64,000 bases of DNA, from the NCBI GenBank assembly GCA_963169765.1, contig CAUJEN010000090.1:1-64000 (forward strand). The letters are read 5' to 3'. Origin of the DNA: QWHO01 sp021404945 (GTDB lineage Bacteria; Vulcanimicrobiota; Xenobia; Xenobiales; QWHO01). Shown here one piece after another: positions 7,987-16,187 of this stretch. A program made the translations under genes and the position numbers. The notes below the pieces were generated by a model. It saw only the letters and a program-made list of their open reading frames with translations, made no database searches and was not told the DNA's origin. Position 1 is the stretch's first letter. Every line of letters starts with the position of its first letter.

Positions 7987-8264
7987 CTGAGGTAGAGCGG
8001 CATCCAGGCCAGCAGCGAGGCCTGGCTCAGCACCAGGAAGGAGGCTGCCAGGGCCGAGCGGCGCCAGGACGATTCGAGGTTCTTCTGAAAACCGGCCGAG
8101 AGAAGCAGGAAGGAGACCAGCTGCAGCAACAAGACCGTGCCGTCTCGTCGGGTAAAGCCGATGGCTGCCAGCTGCTCGGGCCACAGGAACACGGCCGCGA
8201 AGCCCGTGACCAGGGCGAAGAAGGCGGCCAGATTACACCACAGGGTGAACACTTTCCAGCTCAT
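7983..8264 (-). CDS. small integral membrane protein
   Basis: 93 aa with three to four hydrophobic helices covering most of its length (starting KVFTLWCNLAAFFALVTGFA, then LLLQLVSFLLLSAG, then LAASFLVLSQASLLAWM). ATG 8264 is the first start after the divergent intergenic region; a much longer frame upstream only reads antisense through the permease gene. It is the first gene of an operon with hpt and the zinc-ribbon protein. No family recognised. Confidence 0.7.
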   Translation of the reverse strand: MSWKVFTLWCNLAAFFALVTGFAAVFLWPEQLAAIGFTRRDGTVLLLQLVSFLLLSAGFQKNLESSWRRSALAASFLVLSQASLLAWMPLYLR

Positions 8265-8372
8265 GGTGCGGGCTTGCTTCCTGGCGCAGGCCCGGTTTAC
8301 CTGCCCATTTTTGGAATAAAATTCAAGCCCCCCTTTCAATGCCCTTTCAGCCCGCCCGGGCAGACTGCACAG

Positions 8373-9581
8373 ATGCAGCACAACCTTGTCTTGCTGGTGA
8401 CGATCGCCACCTATGTGGGCGTGGCCGTGGGGCGCTGGCCGTGGCTGCGGGCCAATCGGGCCGCGATCGCCCTGTTTGGAGCGGCGCTGCTGCTGGGCTT
8501 GAACGCTATCACCTTGGAGCAGGCCTTCGCGGCCCTGGATCTCTCCACGCTCACGTTGCTCTTCTCGATGATGGTGCTCAACGCAAATCTCCGGCTGTGC
8601 GGCTTCTTTGGCTGGGTGGCCTCCAAGGTCATGCGTCTGGCGCGCGGGCCGAAGAGCCTGCTGGCGTTGATCCTGGCCACCTGCGCCGCTCTGAGCGCCC
8701 TCTTTCTCAACGACACCATCTGCCTGATGTTGACGCCGCTGGTGCTGGAGATCGCGCTGGCGGTGGGACGCGACCCTCGTCCCTACCTGGTGGCGGTGGC
8801 GCTCAGCGCGAACATTGGGTCGGTCTGCACACTGACCGGGAACCCGCAGAACATGCTGATCGGCATTTCCAGCCAGATCGGGTATGTGGAGTTCTTCCTG
8901 GCGCTGGCGCCGGTCTCGTTGGTTGGCGTCGTGGCCGCCTTCGTGGTGCTGGTAGCCGTCTATCCGGCCGAGTTTCGAGGCCAGCAACAGTGGCAGCCGC
9001 ACAAGCCTCAGTATACCCTGTACCTGCCGCTGCTGCGCAAATGCCTGGTGGCCATCGCGGCCCTGCTGGTCATGTTCGTGGCCGGGGTGGAGGTGGCCAG
9101 AGCGGCCTTGCTGGCCACCAGCGGCCTTCTGATCTCGCGGCGGCTCGATCCTGCCAGGATCTTCGCTGACTTCGATTGGCAGTTGCTGGTCTTCTTCAGC
9201 GGTCTCTTCATCGTGACCGGCGCCATCCAGACCAGCGGCTGGTCGGCTGAAATCGTCAAGCTGCTGCTTGGCCTGACCGGAGAAGGGCTGGTGCAACTGG
9301 GAATTCTGACGGCCGCGCTGAGCAACCTGGTCTCCAATGTGCCGGCCGTGCTGCTCCTGCGACCGCTGGTAGGAGGTTTGGGGGACCCCCAGCAGGCCTG
9401 GCTGATGGTGGCCGCTTCCAGCACGCTGGCCGGGAACCTCACTTTGCTGGGCTCGGTGGCCAATCTGATCGTGGCCGAGCAGGCCCGGCCTCGGACCGAG
9501 CTCACCTTTGGTTTCTACCTGCGGGCCGGGGTGCCCACCACGGTGGTGACCTTGCTGCTGGCCTGGCTCTTGATCGGCTGA
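8373..9581 (+). CDS. ArsB/NhaD-type anion permease
   Basis: 402 aa with about ten to twelve membrane helices. FLNDTICLMLTPLVLEIA in the first half and SNLVSNVPAVLLL in the second are the paired loop motifs of the ion-transporter superfamily (ArsB, NhaD, SLC13-like), and WQLLVFFSGLFIVTGAIQ is a typical central helix. The transported ion cannot be named; no arsR or arsC is nearby. ATG 8373 places the first helix at the N-terminus. It is divergent from the 8264 membrane gene. A 28-bp piece of this gene recurs at 11541-11568. Confidence 0.85.
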   Translation: MQHNLVLLVTIATYVGVAVGRWPWLRANRAAIALFGAALLLGLNAITLEQAFAALDLSTLTLLFSMMVLNANLRLCGFFGWVASKVMRLARGPKSLLALILATCAALSALFLNDTICLMLTPLVLEIALAVGRDPRPYLVAVALSANIGSVCTLTGNPQNMLIGISSQIGYVEFFLALAPVSLVGVVAAFVVLVAVYPAEFRGQQQWQPHKPQYTLYLPLLRKCLVAIAALLVMFVAGVEVARAALLATSGLLISRRLDPARIFADFDWQLLVFFSGLFIVTGAIQTSGWSAEIVKLLLGLTGEGLVQLGILTAALSNLVSNVPAVLLLRPLVGGLGDPQQAWLMVAASSTLAGNLTLLGSVANLIVAEQARPRTELTFGFYLRAGVPTTVVTLLLAWLLIG

Positions 9582-9600
9582 CCCCTGCCGTGGGGCAGAG

Positions 9601-10440
9601 CTAGTCAATCTGGGGGGCGCAGAAGCCTGGCTGCCTCCCGAAGCTGCTCGCGAGCTGCCCTGGGCCAGGCGCCAGGTTACGGACTCCAGCACGCTCTGCG
9701 CCAGCCCGAGCAGATCGTTGGGCAGGGGACGCTCGGCGACTTTCGGCCCGGCCGGTCGCGACTCGACCATGCGCGGATTCTGGCCCTCGGCGAACCGGTG
9801 GAAGTTCTCCAGATTGCGCACCGACTGCTCGGGGAAGCTCTTCGTCAGCACCGCTCGGGTCAAGTCGGCGGCCGCCTGCAGCGAAGGATTCTGCTCCACC
9901 GATTCGTCGAGGGAATGCAAGACCATCTGACGGGCCTCGAAAGTACCCGGCATCGATCTTCCCGACGTCCATCCCGCTGGAAGCTCTGTGCTCGTCGACA
10001 AAAGATCGGATGAAAGCTCGGAAAGCCTTCGGACTCGGGTCGGCCAGAAGCGCTTGCACCGCCTTCGAGCGAGCCTCGGGCAGCTCCAGCTTCTGCGAGA
10101 GCACCAGGGTCCGAGCCACCTCCTCGCTCTCGCCGCGCGGGCTCAAGAGCACCTGTACTAGCGCGTGGGAGGAGCGGGGAGGCAAGAGGAGAGGCCAGCT
10201 CGCCGCCCGGCGCCTCGGGCTGCTGCAGCAGTTTCCCCAGGACCCACTCCTGGGCGTCGGGTTCGGCCTTGACGGCCGCCAGGGCCAGCTCGGCGTTGAA
10301 GCGGGTGGAGGGGAACTCGGCCAGGCGTTCGGCCAGCGCCAGCAGCAAGCCCGGGTCGGATCCCTTGCAGGCGCTGACTGCCTGTGGCGTCTCCAGGGTC
10401 TGGGCGGTGTGAGCTCAGGCTCGGCGACTGTGGAAAGCAC
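9601..10440 (-). pseudogene. frameshifted remnant of an unknown helical protein
   Basis: Coding-like sequence on the minus strand moves through all three frames. About 10345-10180 reads AERLAEFPSTRFNAELALAA in one frame. About 10165-9950 reads SEEVARTLVLSQKLELPEAR in a second. About 9950-9650 reads FEARQMVLHSLDESVEQNPS in a third. The switches lie near 10165-10190 and near 9945-9950. A stop just upstream of the first segment shows the 5' part is also broken. The segments are Leu/Ala-rich helices, perhaps HEAT-like. No family named. Confidence 0.6.
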
Positions 10441-10564
10441 GGACCAGGTTCTAAATTAGTGAAGTCTTCGAACGTGTTGCGCGATTGCGCGTTCGGCGGC
10501 TGCTCGAATACCCAGGGAAAGGTTCAGGTCCTCGGTCTGATCGCCGGGGTGTGGAGCGCCAACC

Positions 10565-10999
10565 TCAGGCCAGCGGGTCGACGGTCTCCACGAAGTCGAA
10601 AACCTGGAAGTCGCGACGGTTCAGAGTGGCGATGCTGAGGATTCCGGCGGCCTCGTAGGTGGCGGCCAGGGCCGTGTCGAGGATGCGCTTGCGACCCAAT
10701 CCGAGGGAAGTCATAAGCTCGAAAACCCGCATCACGGTCTGGGATGTGGGCATCACGCGAACGATCTCCGCTCCTCGCCAGAGCTCGCGAGCCCTCTCCA
10801 GAGCCTCTGTCATTGGCAACGGCGTCTCGAAGCGTTTGGGATCCGTCACCACGTGCAGAAACTCGAAAATGACCTGCGGAGCCAGACCAAACGAGTGCGT
10901 GCGGCTCCACTTGTGAAGGAAATCACGAACCCGCCTGTGGGCGGACGCACCCTCGAAGAGCAGGTTGACGGCGACGTCTGTGTCCAGACCCAGGGTCAA
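10565..10999 (-). CDS. vapC: PIN-domain toxin (VapC family)
   Basis: 144 aa PIN-domain ribonuclease. Acidic residues fall at the expected places: Asp in GLDTDVAVN (strand 1), Glu in VIFEFLHVV, Asp in RILDTALAAT, and the C-terminal TLNRRDFQVF. It starts at TTG 10999, which shares bases with the antitoxin stop (TTGA), so toxin and antitoxin are translationally coupled, antitoxin first. The expected role is RNA cleavage when the antitoxin is lost; the RNA target is unknown. Confidence 0.85.
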   Translation of the reverse strand: MTLGLDTDVAVNLLFEGASAHRRVRDFLHKWSRTHSFGLAPQVIFEFLHVVTDPKRFETPLPMTEALERARELWRGAEIVRVMPTSQTVMRVFELMTSLGLGRKRILDTALAATYEAAGILSIATLNRRDFQVFDFVETVDPLA

Positions 11000-11220
11000 C
11001 CCAGCATCTCCTCGTAGAGCTCGGCCCGCGTCCAGCTCTTCTTCAACTTCCCGCTGGAGTGGGTAGGAATGTCAAAGATCGAGCCCGCCGAGCGCTTTTG
11101 CTCGAGGTAGTGCTCCATAGCCTCGCGGATCAATTGCGCCACCGGCTTACCCTGCATCTGTGCAAGCTCTTTGTATTCCTGGTAAGTCTCCGGGGACACG
11201 TGAAGGGAGATTGCCTTCAT
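10996..11220 (-). CDS. ribbon-helix-helix antitoxin
   Basis: 74 aa. The N-terminus ISLHVSPETYQEYKELA followed by GKPVAQLIREAMEHYLE is a MetJ/Arc-type ribbon-helix-helix DNA-binding fold; the C-terminal tail (SSGKLKKSWTRAELYEEML) is the probable toxin-binding arm. ATG 11220 has no Shine-Dalgarno; a consensus promoter places the transcript start at or next to this ATG. It precedes and overlaps the PIN toxin gene and should repress its own promoter. Confidence 0.82.
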   Translation of the reverse strand: MKAISLHVSPETYQEYKELAQMQGKPVAQLIREAMEHYLEQKRSAGSIFDIPTHSSGKLKKSWTRAELYEEMLG

Positions 11221-11255
11221 GGGGAAAGTATATATCGGCCACCTATATCTGTCAA
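11221..11255 (-). promoter_or_regulatory. sigma-70 promoter and likely operator of the RHH/PIN operon
   Basis: On the minus strand a perfect -35 TTGACA (11250-11255) and a -10 TATACT (11227-11232) are 17 bp apart. Only 6 bases separate the -10 from ATG 11220, so transcription should begin at the start codon (leaderless mRNA). TATATC occurs twice on the plus strand (11231-11236 and 11244-11249, 13 bp apart) within the promoter, a plausible operator for the antitoxin. Confidence 0.8.
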
Positions 11256-11664
11256 AGCCAAGTCCCTTTCGCCGAGACCAGTCGACCAGGCGACCCTGCA
11301 GCCACGGGAAGTGGCGCCCATCCAAGGCCTCGAGGAGTGATCATCGACGACAGGCTCGCGGGCCTGCTCCCGTGGTTGGGGGAGCGGTGGGCAAGTCCCC
11401 GCTCCAGGTGCCTTCCGGTTGGCCTCCGTGGGACTCCAGGGTTCGGCCTGGTTGGCTTCTCCAACTCGAAGGGCTGGGGCGGGCGTGGCAGGCGGCGGTC
11501 AGCTATGGCCTGCCCGGCGAGTTGGGCCATCGATTCCGACTGGCAGTTGCTGGTCTTCTTCAGCGGTCCGGCCATGAGAGCGTTCTTCGGTACCATTCGT
11601 CACTGAACGATCGGGCGGGATCCCCCATGATCAAGGTCGAAATCATGTTAAGGAGGGCCCCACC
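11256..11664. other. non-coding, degenerate interval with a permease gene fragment
   Basis: No convincing gene in about 400 bp. 11541-11568 is identical over 28 bp to 9177-9204 inside the anion permease gene and keeps its reading frame (DWQLLVFFSG), ending at a TGA about 40 bp later. The rest could be a decayed permease paralogue, but I cannot align more of it by eye. AAGGAGGG just before 11665 is the Shine-Dalgarno of the next gene. Confidence 0.45.
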
Positions 11665-11965
11665 ATGTCCGATCTCAAGATTCTGAAAGAGCAGATCGCT
11701 GACGACTTCCAGATGACCTGGAAGATACTGGGAGAGACGGCCGACCGGCTCGACCGGCGCATTGACCGCATCGTGCTCGACTTGCAGAAATTGGGGGGCG
11801 AGATGTCGGAAGGTCTACGCCAGGCGCAGGGCCGCATGCGCCTGCTCGAGGAGCGCTTCGGCACGTTCGTTCGTGGGCGTGCTCGAGCAGGAGGCCAGCT
11901 GGGCCCACGAGCGTCTCGACGACCACGAAGAGCGCCTGCGTCGGCTGGAAGACCCGGCCGCCTGA
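11665..11965 (+). pseudogene. coiled-coil protein gene broken by a 4-bp tandem duplication
   Basis: A strong Shine-Dalgarno (AAGGAGGG) precedes ATG 11665. The product begins MSDLKILKEQIADDFQ and continues as a long coiled coil (TADRLDRRIDRIVLDLQKL). At 11866-11873 the tetranucleotide TTCG is present twice in tandem. Removing one copy restores the reading frame into VGVLEQEASWAHERLDDHEE and a stop at 11963-11965, giving 98 aa. As it stands the frame runs into an Arg/Pro-rich missense tail ending at 11976. It is either a recent null allele or a sequencing error. Confidence 0.65.
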
Positions 11966-12059
11966 GAGGAGGTTGATCGCCGTGCTACTCGACTCGCTTC
12001 GACTCAAAGCCGGTGATGCAATTGCCGGGACGGCCAGGTCTTCGGCTCGCTGCTATGTA

Positions 12060-12163
12060 ATGTGCTCGCACTGTGGTCTTGCACATTAGCACAATCTGAC
12101 GAACGCGCCGGAACTGCGTTCCAGCGCGTTGTAAAGTGCAAGACCAAAGGCCTTGCACTTTAG
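12060..12163. repeat. R2 intergenic repeat, copy 1
   Basis: The core 12098-12163 matches 19120-19183 closely (shared gaacgcgccggaa, cgttccagc and gtgcaagacca blocks). It contains a stem AAGTGCAAG / CTTGCACTT near its right end, and TGGTCTTGCAC (from about 12074) pairs with GTGCAAGACCA (from about 12136). It lies in a 400-bp intergenic stretch; nothing else is recognisable between 11966 and 12401. Confidence 0.6.
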
Positions 12164-12401
12164 CCCCAATCGCGGGGCCCTTCCCATGGACCTCTTCGAG
12201 CTGACCCTGGCAAGCTGGGCCATTCCCCTCGGCACTGAGCTCAACTGGTTGTTGCGGACCCCGGTCACCGCCAGTTCGCACAGCAGGCGCTGCATCGAGT
12301 CAGAGAGCCCCTTCCCGAATCAGGTACAGTCAGGAACCGGAACAAGCCCGGCGGGGGAGAACTCCCGCTTCTACCGAAACCCCTCCCCTGTGCAAGACAC
12401 A

Positions 12402-13181
12402 ATGGCCGGGTGGCTGACCAGGTGGGGCCAGAACGCCACGGTTCTGCAGGCCCTGGCCGAGCTCGAGCCTCTCCTTCCGGGGGGTCTCCCGCGCGAGCTC
12501 ATCGTCGAGCCTCCCCTGCTCGGTGGCGGTCGCCTGGCCCTCATCTCGGATATCCACGGCAACTATGAGGCCCTGCAACGGGTGCTGGAAGACATCGAGA
12601 GCTGCGCCTGCGACCGAATCGTCTGCCTGGGCGACCTGGTGGATGGCGGACCGAAAGACTCCAGGGTGCTCCAAACCGTGCAGTCCCGAGCAATTCCAGC
12701 GGTGAGGGGCAACCATGACTTCGGCGAGGCGCTCGGCCTGTCGCGCGAAGAGTGCCGCTTCCTCCAGGGGCTTCCCGACGGACTCACCGAGGAGGAGCTG
12801 CACTTCACTCACATCTCCCCGAGAACGCGCAAGCAAGGTCTCTCCAATCCGATCGAAGCCTGGAACGTGTTCGACGAATTCCCTCACCGCATGACTTTCG
12901 TGGGACACCTGCACGTCCCGCTGGTCTACTGCCAGCGTTCGAAGACGTTTGGCGAGGCGGGGGTGCTCGACTTCGAGTATGGCAAGCCTCTGGCGCTAAA
13001 GAGCCAGGAGCGCTACATCGTGTGCGTGGGCGCCGTCGCCTACGGTCGCGATGGCCTGGGCAAGGCCCGCTATGCCATCCATGACCGAACGGCCCAGACT
13101 CTGGAGATGCGGGCGGTCGAGGCTCCGATGCTGGGCAAGGATTATACCATCAAGTACCGCATCCAGGAGACTCCCTCTTAG
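12402..13181 (+). CDS. calcineurin-like metallophosphoesterase
   Basis: 259 aa. The metal-binding motifs are all present in order: SDIHGN, GDLVDGG, GNHDFG, a His in FTHISP, and GHLHVP. This matches the YfcE/DNA polymerase-beta-like phosphoesterase branch that uses two divalent metals; substrates in the family include phosphodiesters and Ap4A-type nucleotides, so the substrate here is open. ATG 12402 is chosen because sequence upstream in frame looks non-coding and includes the R2 repeat. About 50 residues precede the catalytic domain. Confidence 0.85.
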   Translation: MAGWLTRWGQNATVLQALAELEPLLPGGLPRELIVEPPLLGGGRLALISDIHGNYEALQRVLEDIESCACDRIVCLGDLVDGGPKDSRVLQTVQSRAIPAVRGNHDFGEALGLSREECRFLQGLPDGLTEEELHFTHISPRTRKQGLSNPIEAWNVFDEFPHRMTFVGHLHVPLVYCQRSKTFGEAGVLDFEYGKPLALKSQERYIVCVGAVAYGRDGLGKARYAIHDRTAQTLEMRAVEAPMLGKDYTIKYRIQETPS

Positions 13182-13493
13182 GCAAGCTTTCTTTCAGCCT
13201 TCCCGGCTAATCTGGTCAGAATGGGAAATCTGTCCCTCTTCCGCCAGGAGGCAGCCCGCGGCCAGGCCTGTCGGCTGAAATTCTGGAAGCGCGACCAGAT
13301 CAATCTGGCCGAAGCCGAGCGCTCGCTGGACACTCTGGTCACGTTCGGGCCCATGAGGGCGAGCGGCGCGTGGTGGGCATGGCCCGGGCCGCCGCCCAGC
13401 CCCCGACCACCCGGCTCAAGGTCTTGCAGCAGCGCCGCCCCCCAAAGCGCTCGGAATTGGCCGTAGCTGCTCAGGAACAGAGGTCCGCGGCTG
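13182..13493. other. intergenic, no supported gene
   Basis: About 310 bp between the phosphoesterase and the pilus-like gene. A short frame from 13221 (containing QINLAEAERSLDTLV) looks coding for about 40 residues and then becomes Pro/Ser/Arg-rich, so it may be a gene fragment. AGAGG at the right end can serve the next gene. Confidence 0.35.
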
Positions 13494-15167
13494 GTGCACC
13501 CAGAAACTTTCGCTATGGCAAGACGACGGGGCGTCGGCCTGGGAACCACCCTGATCGTGACCGCGATCGTGGCCCTGCTGGGTTTTGCCCTGGCCGGCGC
13601 CAGCGTGACTCACATCAACCTGATGACGCACACCGGCAACGCCTCGATGGCCCTCGATCTGGCCCGAAGCTCGGTGCATGTTGCTCTGGGTCACCTCTTC
13701 ACCGACAAGGACTTCCGCCAGACGGTGACCGTCAATGGTCCGGGCGGAGCTGTCGGACAACTCACATTCGACCCTGCTCAGGCAGCCAGTCTGGGGATCC
13801 CCCTCTCGGAGAACAATCTGACGGGAGGCAGCTCCAAGCTGGCTGCCGACAACCAGATGGTGCCCGAGGAAGGGGCCTACCTGGTGGGAGTGGCCACCGT
13901 GCGGGGGGTGACCCGCCGGGTCAAAGCGGTGGTGCACCTGCCGCCCTTCCCCTTCGCGGCGGCCTCGGACGGGCCGATCGTGTCTCCCGGCAGCCTGGTG
14001 GTGGGGTCGCTGCGGCCGGGGCAAGATCCGAACTCTCCTCCGAACCGCTTGTTGCCGGCTGATCTGCTGACCAACGATACCGGAATGGCAGCCCTGACCC
14101 TGGGACCGGCCACCACCGTGCGCGGCGACCTGCGCTCGGGAGGTGGGGTGAGCCTGGACCCGGGAGTCCAGGTCGGGGGCCGGGTGCTGACCAGCCAGGC
14201 GCCTCGTCTGGTGCCCAGCATCAGCGTCACCGCTCTCGACCCTGACCAGCCAGCTCCGAACGGTCACCCCTTCCTGGCCCTCGAGCCGACCTATCCCGCC
14301 ACAACCTTTACCGGAACCCTGCGGGGAACCGGCACGGTGACCGTCAACGGTCGGCTCAAGCTGGACCGAGCTCTGGTGTACATCGATGGCAACCTGGAGA
14401 TCAACGGGGGAGTGGACGGCACGGGCGTGCTGGTGACGACCGGCAACCTGACCGTGAACGGCCAGGCCAACGTGGTGGCCGACAGTCGGGTGGCCATGCT
14501 CAGCCAGGGGAAGATCACCCTGGCAGGCAACGGTCCGGCCGGCTCGAGCATCAAGGGACTGGTTTACGCCGAAGGAGGGGTGGACGCAAAACAGCTCAAG
14601 CTGCAGGGGGCCCTGGTCGCGCGCAACCTGCCTCCGGTGCAGTTGGACCGGGCCCGGGTGCTCAACGATGGAGGCTTGCTTCAGCCGCCCTTTAACACCC
14701 TTCCTCACGGCGAGCCCGAGCCGCAGGTCCGCTGGGTGGTGGGGTCGGGAAGCGAGCTCATGGGCGGTGAGCCCACCGCGGGGTATCCGCCAACGACTCC
14801 CCCGGGACCGTCTGATCCGACTCAGGTTTCCAAGAGCAAGATCGAGGTCAAGATCGGCCGGGACGGGAAGATCTCAGGCACCGTCACGACCTGCGTCTGG
14901 ACCTACAACACAACCTCGCTGACCTGGGACTTTACCCAGGACGAGCCGGTGCAATTCGATCCCAACCGTCTGATCGAGCTGGTGCCGTTCGGTTACATCG
15001 ATCCCTCCAACCCCCTGTACGATTCTTCCAAGGACAGCATTTTCAACCCCGAGTCGAGCGCGCCACCGTCCTCGACGCCCACTTACCCCCTGGTGCTCGA
15101 CCCGGCCGAGCTCTTGCCCACGAAGGACCGCGCCCGCATCCTGATCTGGCGCGAAGGAGCTCAGTAG
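13494..15167 (+). CDS. exported PilX-like/type IV pilus-associated protein
   Basis: 557 aa from GTG 13494 (AGAGG 9-10 nt upstream); ATG 13515 is an alternative. A single N-terminal hydrophobic helix (GTTLIVTAIVALLGFALAG) after three Arg residues resembles PilX-like minor-pilin proteins, though no G/E prepilin cleavage site is present. The middle section (about 150-390) is rich in short Gly/Thr/Val strands such as GTGTVTVNGRLKLDRALVYI and NLTVNGQANVVADSRVAML, which suggests a bactofilin-like or beta-helical fold. It converges with, and overlaps by 7 bp, the pseudopilin operon on the minus strand, which supports a shared machine. Confidence 0.65.
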   Translation: MHPETFAMARRRGVGLGTTLIVTAIVALLGFALAGASVTHINLMTHTGNASMALDLARSSVHVALGHLFTDKDFRQTVTVNGPGGAVGQLTFDPAQAASLGIPLSENNLTGGSSKLAADNQMVPEEGAYLVGVATVRGVTRRVKAVVHLPPFPFAAASDGPIVSPGSLVVGSLRPGQDPNSPPNRLLPADLLTNDTGMAALTLGPATTVRGDLRSGGGVSLDPGVQVGGRVLTSQAPRLVPSISVTALDPDQPAPNGHPFLALEPTYPATTFTGTLRGTGTVTVNGRLKLDRALVYIDGNLEINGGVDGTGVLVTTGNLTVNGQANVVADSRVAMLSQGKITLAGNGPAGSSIKGLVYAEGGVDAKQLKLQGALVARNLPPVQLDRARVLNDGGLLQPPFNTLPHGEPEPQVRWVVGSGSELMGGEPTAGYPPTTPPGPSDPTQVSKSKIEVKIGRDGKISGTVTTCVWTYNTTSLTWDFTQDEPVQFDPNRLIELVPFGYIDPSNPLYDSSKDSIFNPESSAPPSSTPTYPLVLDPAELLPTKDRARILIWREGAQ

Positions 15168-15808
15168 CGCACGTTGCGCAGCATCAAACGGCGGGTCAGC
15201 TCAAAACTCTCCTCTCCGAGCTTGAGGACCAGCTGAAGGCGGGGGGGATCCACGCTCAGATCCACTGTGAAGCTCTCCACGTGGCCGGCCAGCACCGCTC
15301 CTCCCACGGCCAGGGTGGCAAGCTCGGTGGCGATAGGCGCTGCGGGTGGCGGGGGGTTGGGCTGCTCGAAGAAGGGCTCGTCTTGCTGGGGCAGGCGACC
15401 CACCGAGGGCGGCTCGGGGGGCCATTGGCGGCGATAGAGCTTGCGCTCCACCGGGTCGTGACGATACAGGGCCAGGGTCGTGCTCCACTCTTGCCCTCCC
15501 GTGCTGGTGACCGTGGTCAGAGGCTGGATCGAGAGCAGGGTGGGATCGCTGGCGGGGTTGGCGGGCGGCACCAGGTTGATTCCGGCCCTTGGCGCGCTGG
15601 AGAGGTCGGCGGCCAGGCGATCCATGGCCACCTGGGCCAACTGTTGCAGCTCGATCTGGGTGGCACCCCGCCGTGTGCCCCGGCCCATGGGCACGAGTAC
15701 CTGGGCCAAAAGCGTGAGCAAGATGAGCAAGAGGGCCATGGCCATCAAGGTCTCGAGCAGACCGAAGGCCCGCGTTCTGATTTCGCGCGGGGCTCTAGAT
15801 GCGCACAT
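15161..15808 (-). CDS. GspJ-like pseudopilin
   Basis: 215 aa. The prepilin motif AFG/LLETLMAMALLLILLTLL gives cleavage after Gly and a Glu at mature position 4 or 5, followed by a hydrophobic helix; the body has the beta-rich length of GspJ/PilW-type minor pseudopilins. ATG 15808 places the leader at 16 residues. It overlaps the upstream pseudopilin stop by 14 bp. The expected role is at the tip of a type II secretion-like or type IV pilus-like pseudopilus. Confidence 0.78.
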   Translation of the reverse strand: MCASRAPREIRTRAFGLLETLMAMALLLILLTLLAQVLVPMGRGTRRGATQIELQQLAQVAMDRLAADLSSAPRAGINLVPPANPASDPTLLSIQPLTTVTSTGGQEWSTTLALYRHDPVERKLYRRQWPPEPPSVGRLPQQDEPFFEQPNPPPPAAPIATELATLAVGGAVLAGHVESFTVDLSVDPPRLQLVLKLGEESFELTRRLMLRNVRY

Positions 15809-16187
15809 CGCAACGCACCGCTTCACGAAGGATTTCCCTCTGCACCTGATGATCCGTCCATACCACCCGCACTCTCACGCCCACCAGCAAACCCGGGTCG
15901 ATTCCGGCCCGGTTGACCGCGAAAAATTGAACCGAGGGTTGGAAGGTGGCTCCCCGTCCGGGCACGGCTGGCAGGGCCTGGGTCGGCCCGGGCACCAGCT
16001 GGCTGAAGGGGCGCGTCAGCTGCTCCTCCAGGATCGAGTCAGCCAGGGCGTTGGCCTGCAGGCGCTGGCCGGAGACCCGTACCGCCGCCACCGAGGTGGG
16101 GTAGAGGTTGAAGATCAGCAGCACCACCAGGGTCAAGATGGCAAAGCACAAGATGGCCTCGGCCAGCGAGGCTCCGCGCCGCCTCAC
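15795..16187 (-). CDS. GspI/PilV-like pseudopilin
   Basis: 130 aa. It begins at GTG 16187, which overlaps the GspF-like stop (GTGA). The leader is very short (VRRRG) and is followed by ASLAEAILCFAILTLVVLLI, a class III prepilin signal with the conserved Glu. Size and position between an inner-membrane platform gene and a GspJ-like gene fit a minor pseudopilin. The frame is open upstream but that part is antisense shadow. Confidence 0.78.
   Translation of the reverse strand: MRRRGASLAEAILCFAILTLVVLLIFNLYPTSVAAVRVSGQRLQANALADSILEEQLTRPFSQLVPGPTQALPAVPGRGATFQPSVQFFAVNRAGIDPGLLVGVRVRVVWTDHQVQREILREAVRCDVRI

Noticed and set aside
7983..10001. Very long minus-strand open frame (about 670 codons)
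   Set aside because: Only its two ends look coding: the 93-aa membrane protein (7983-8264) and part of a pseudogene (about 9650-9950). The middle is antisense to the anion permease and is Gln/Gly/His-rich, as expected for a shadow frame.
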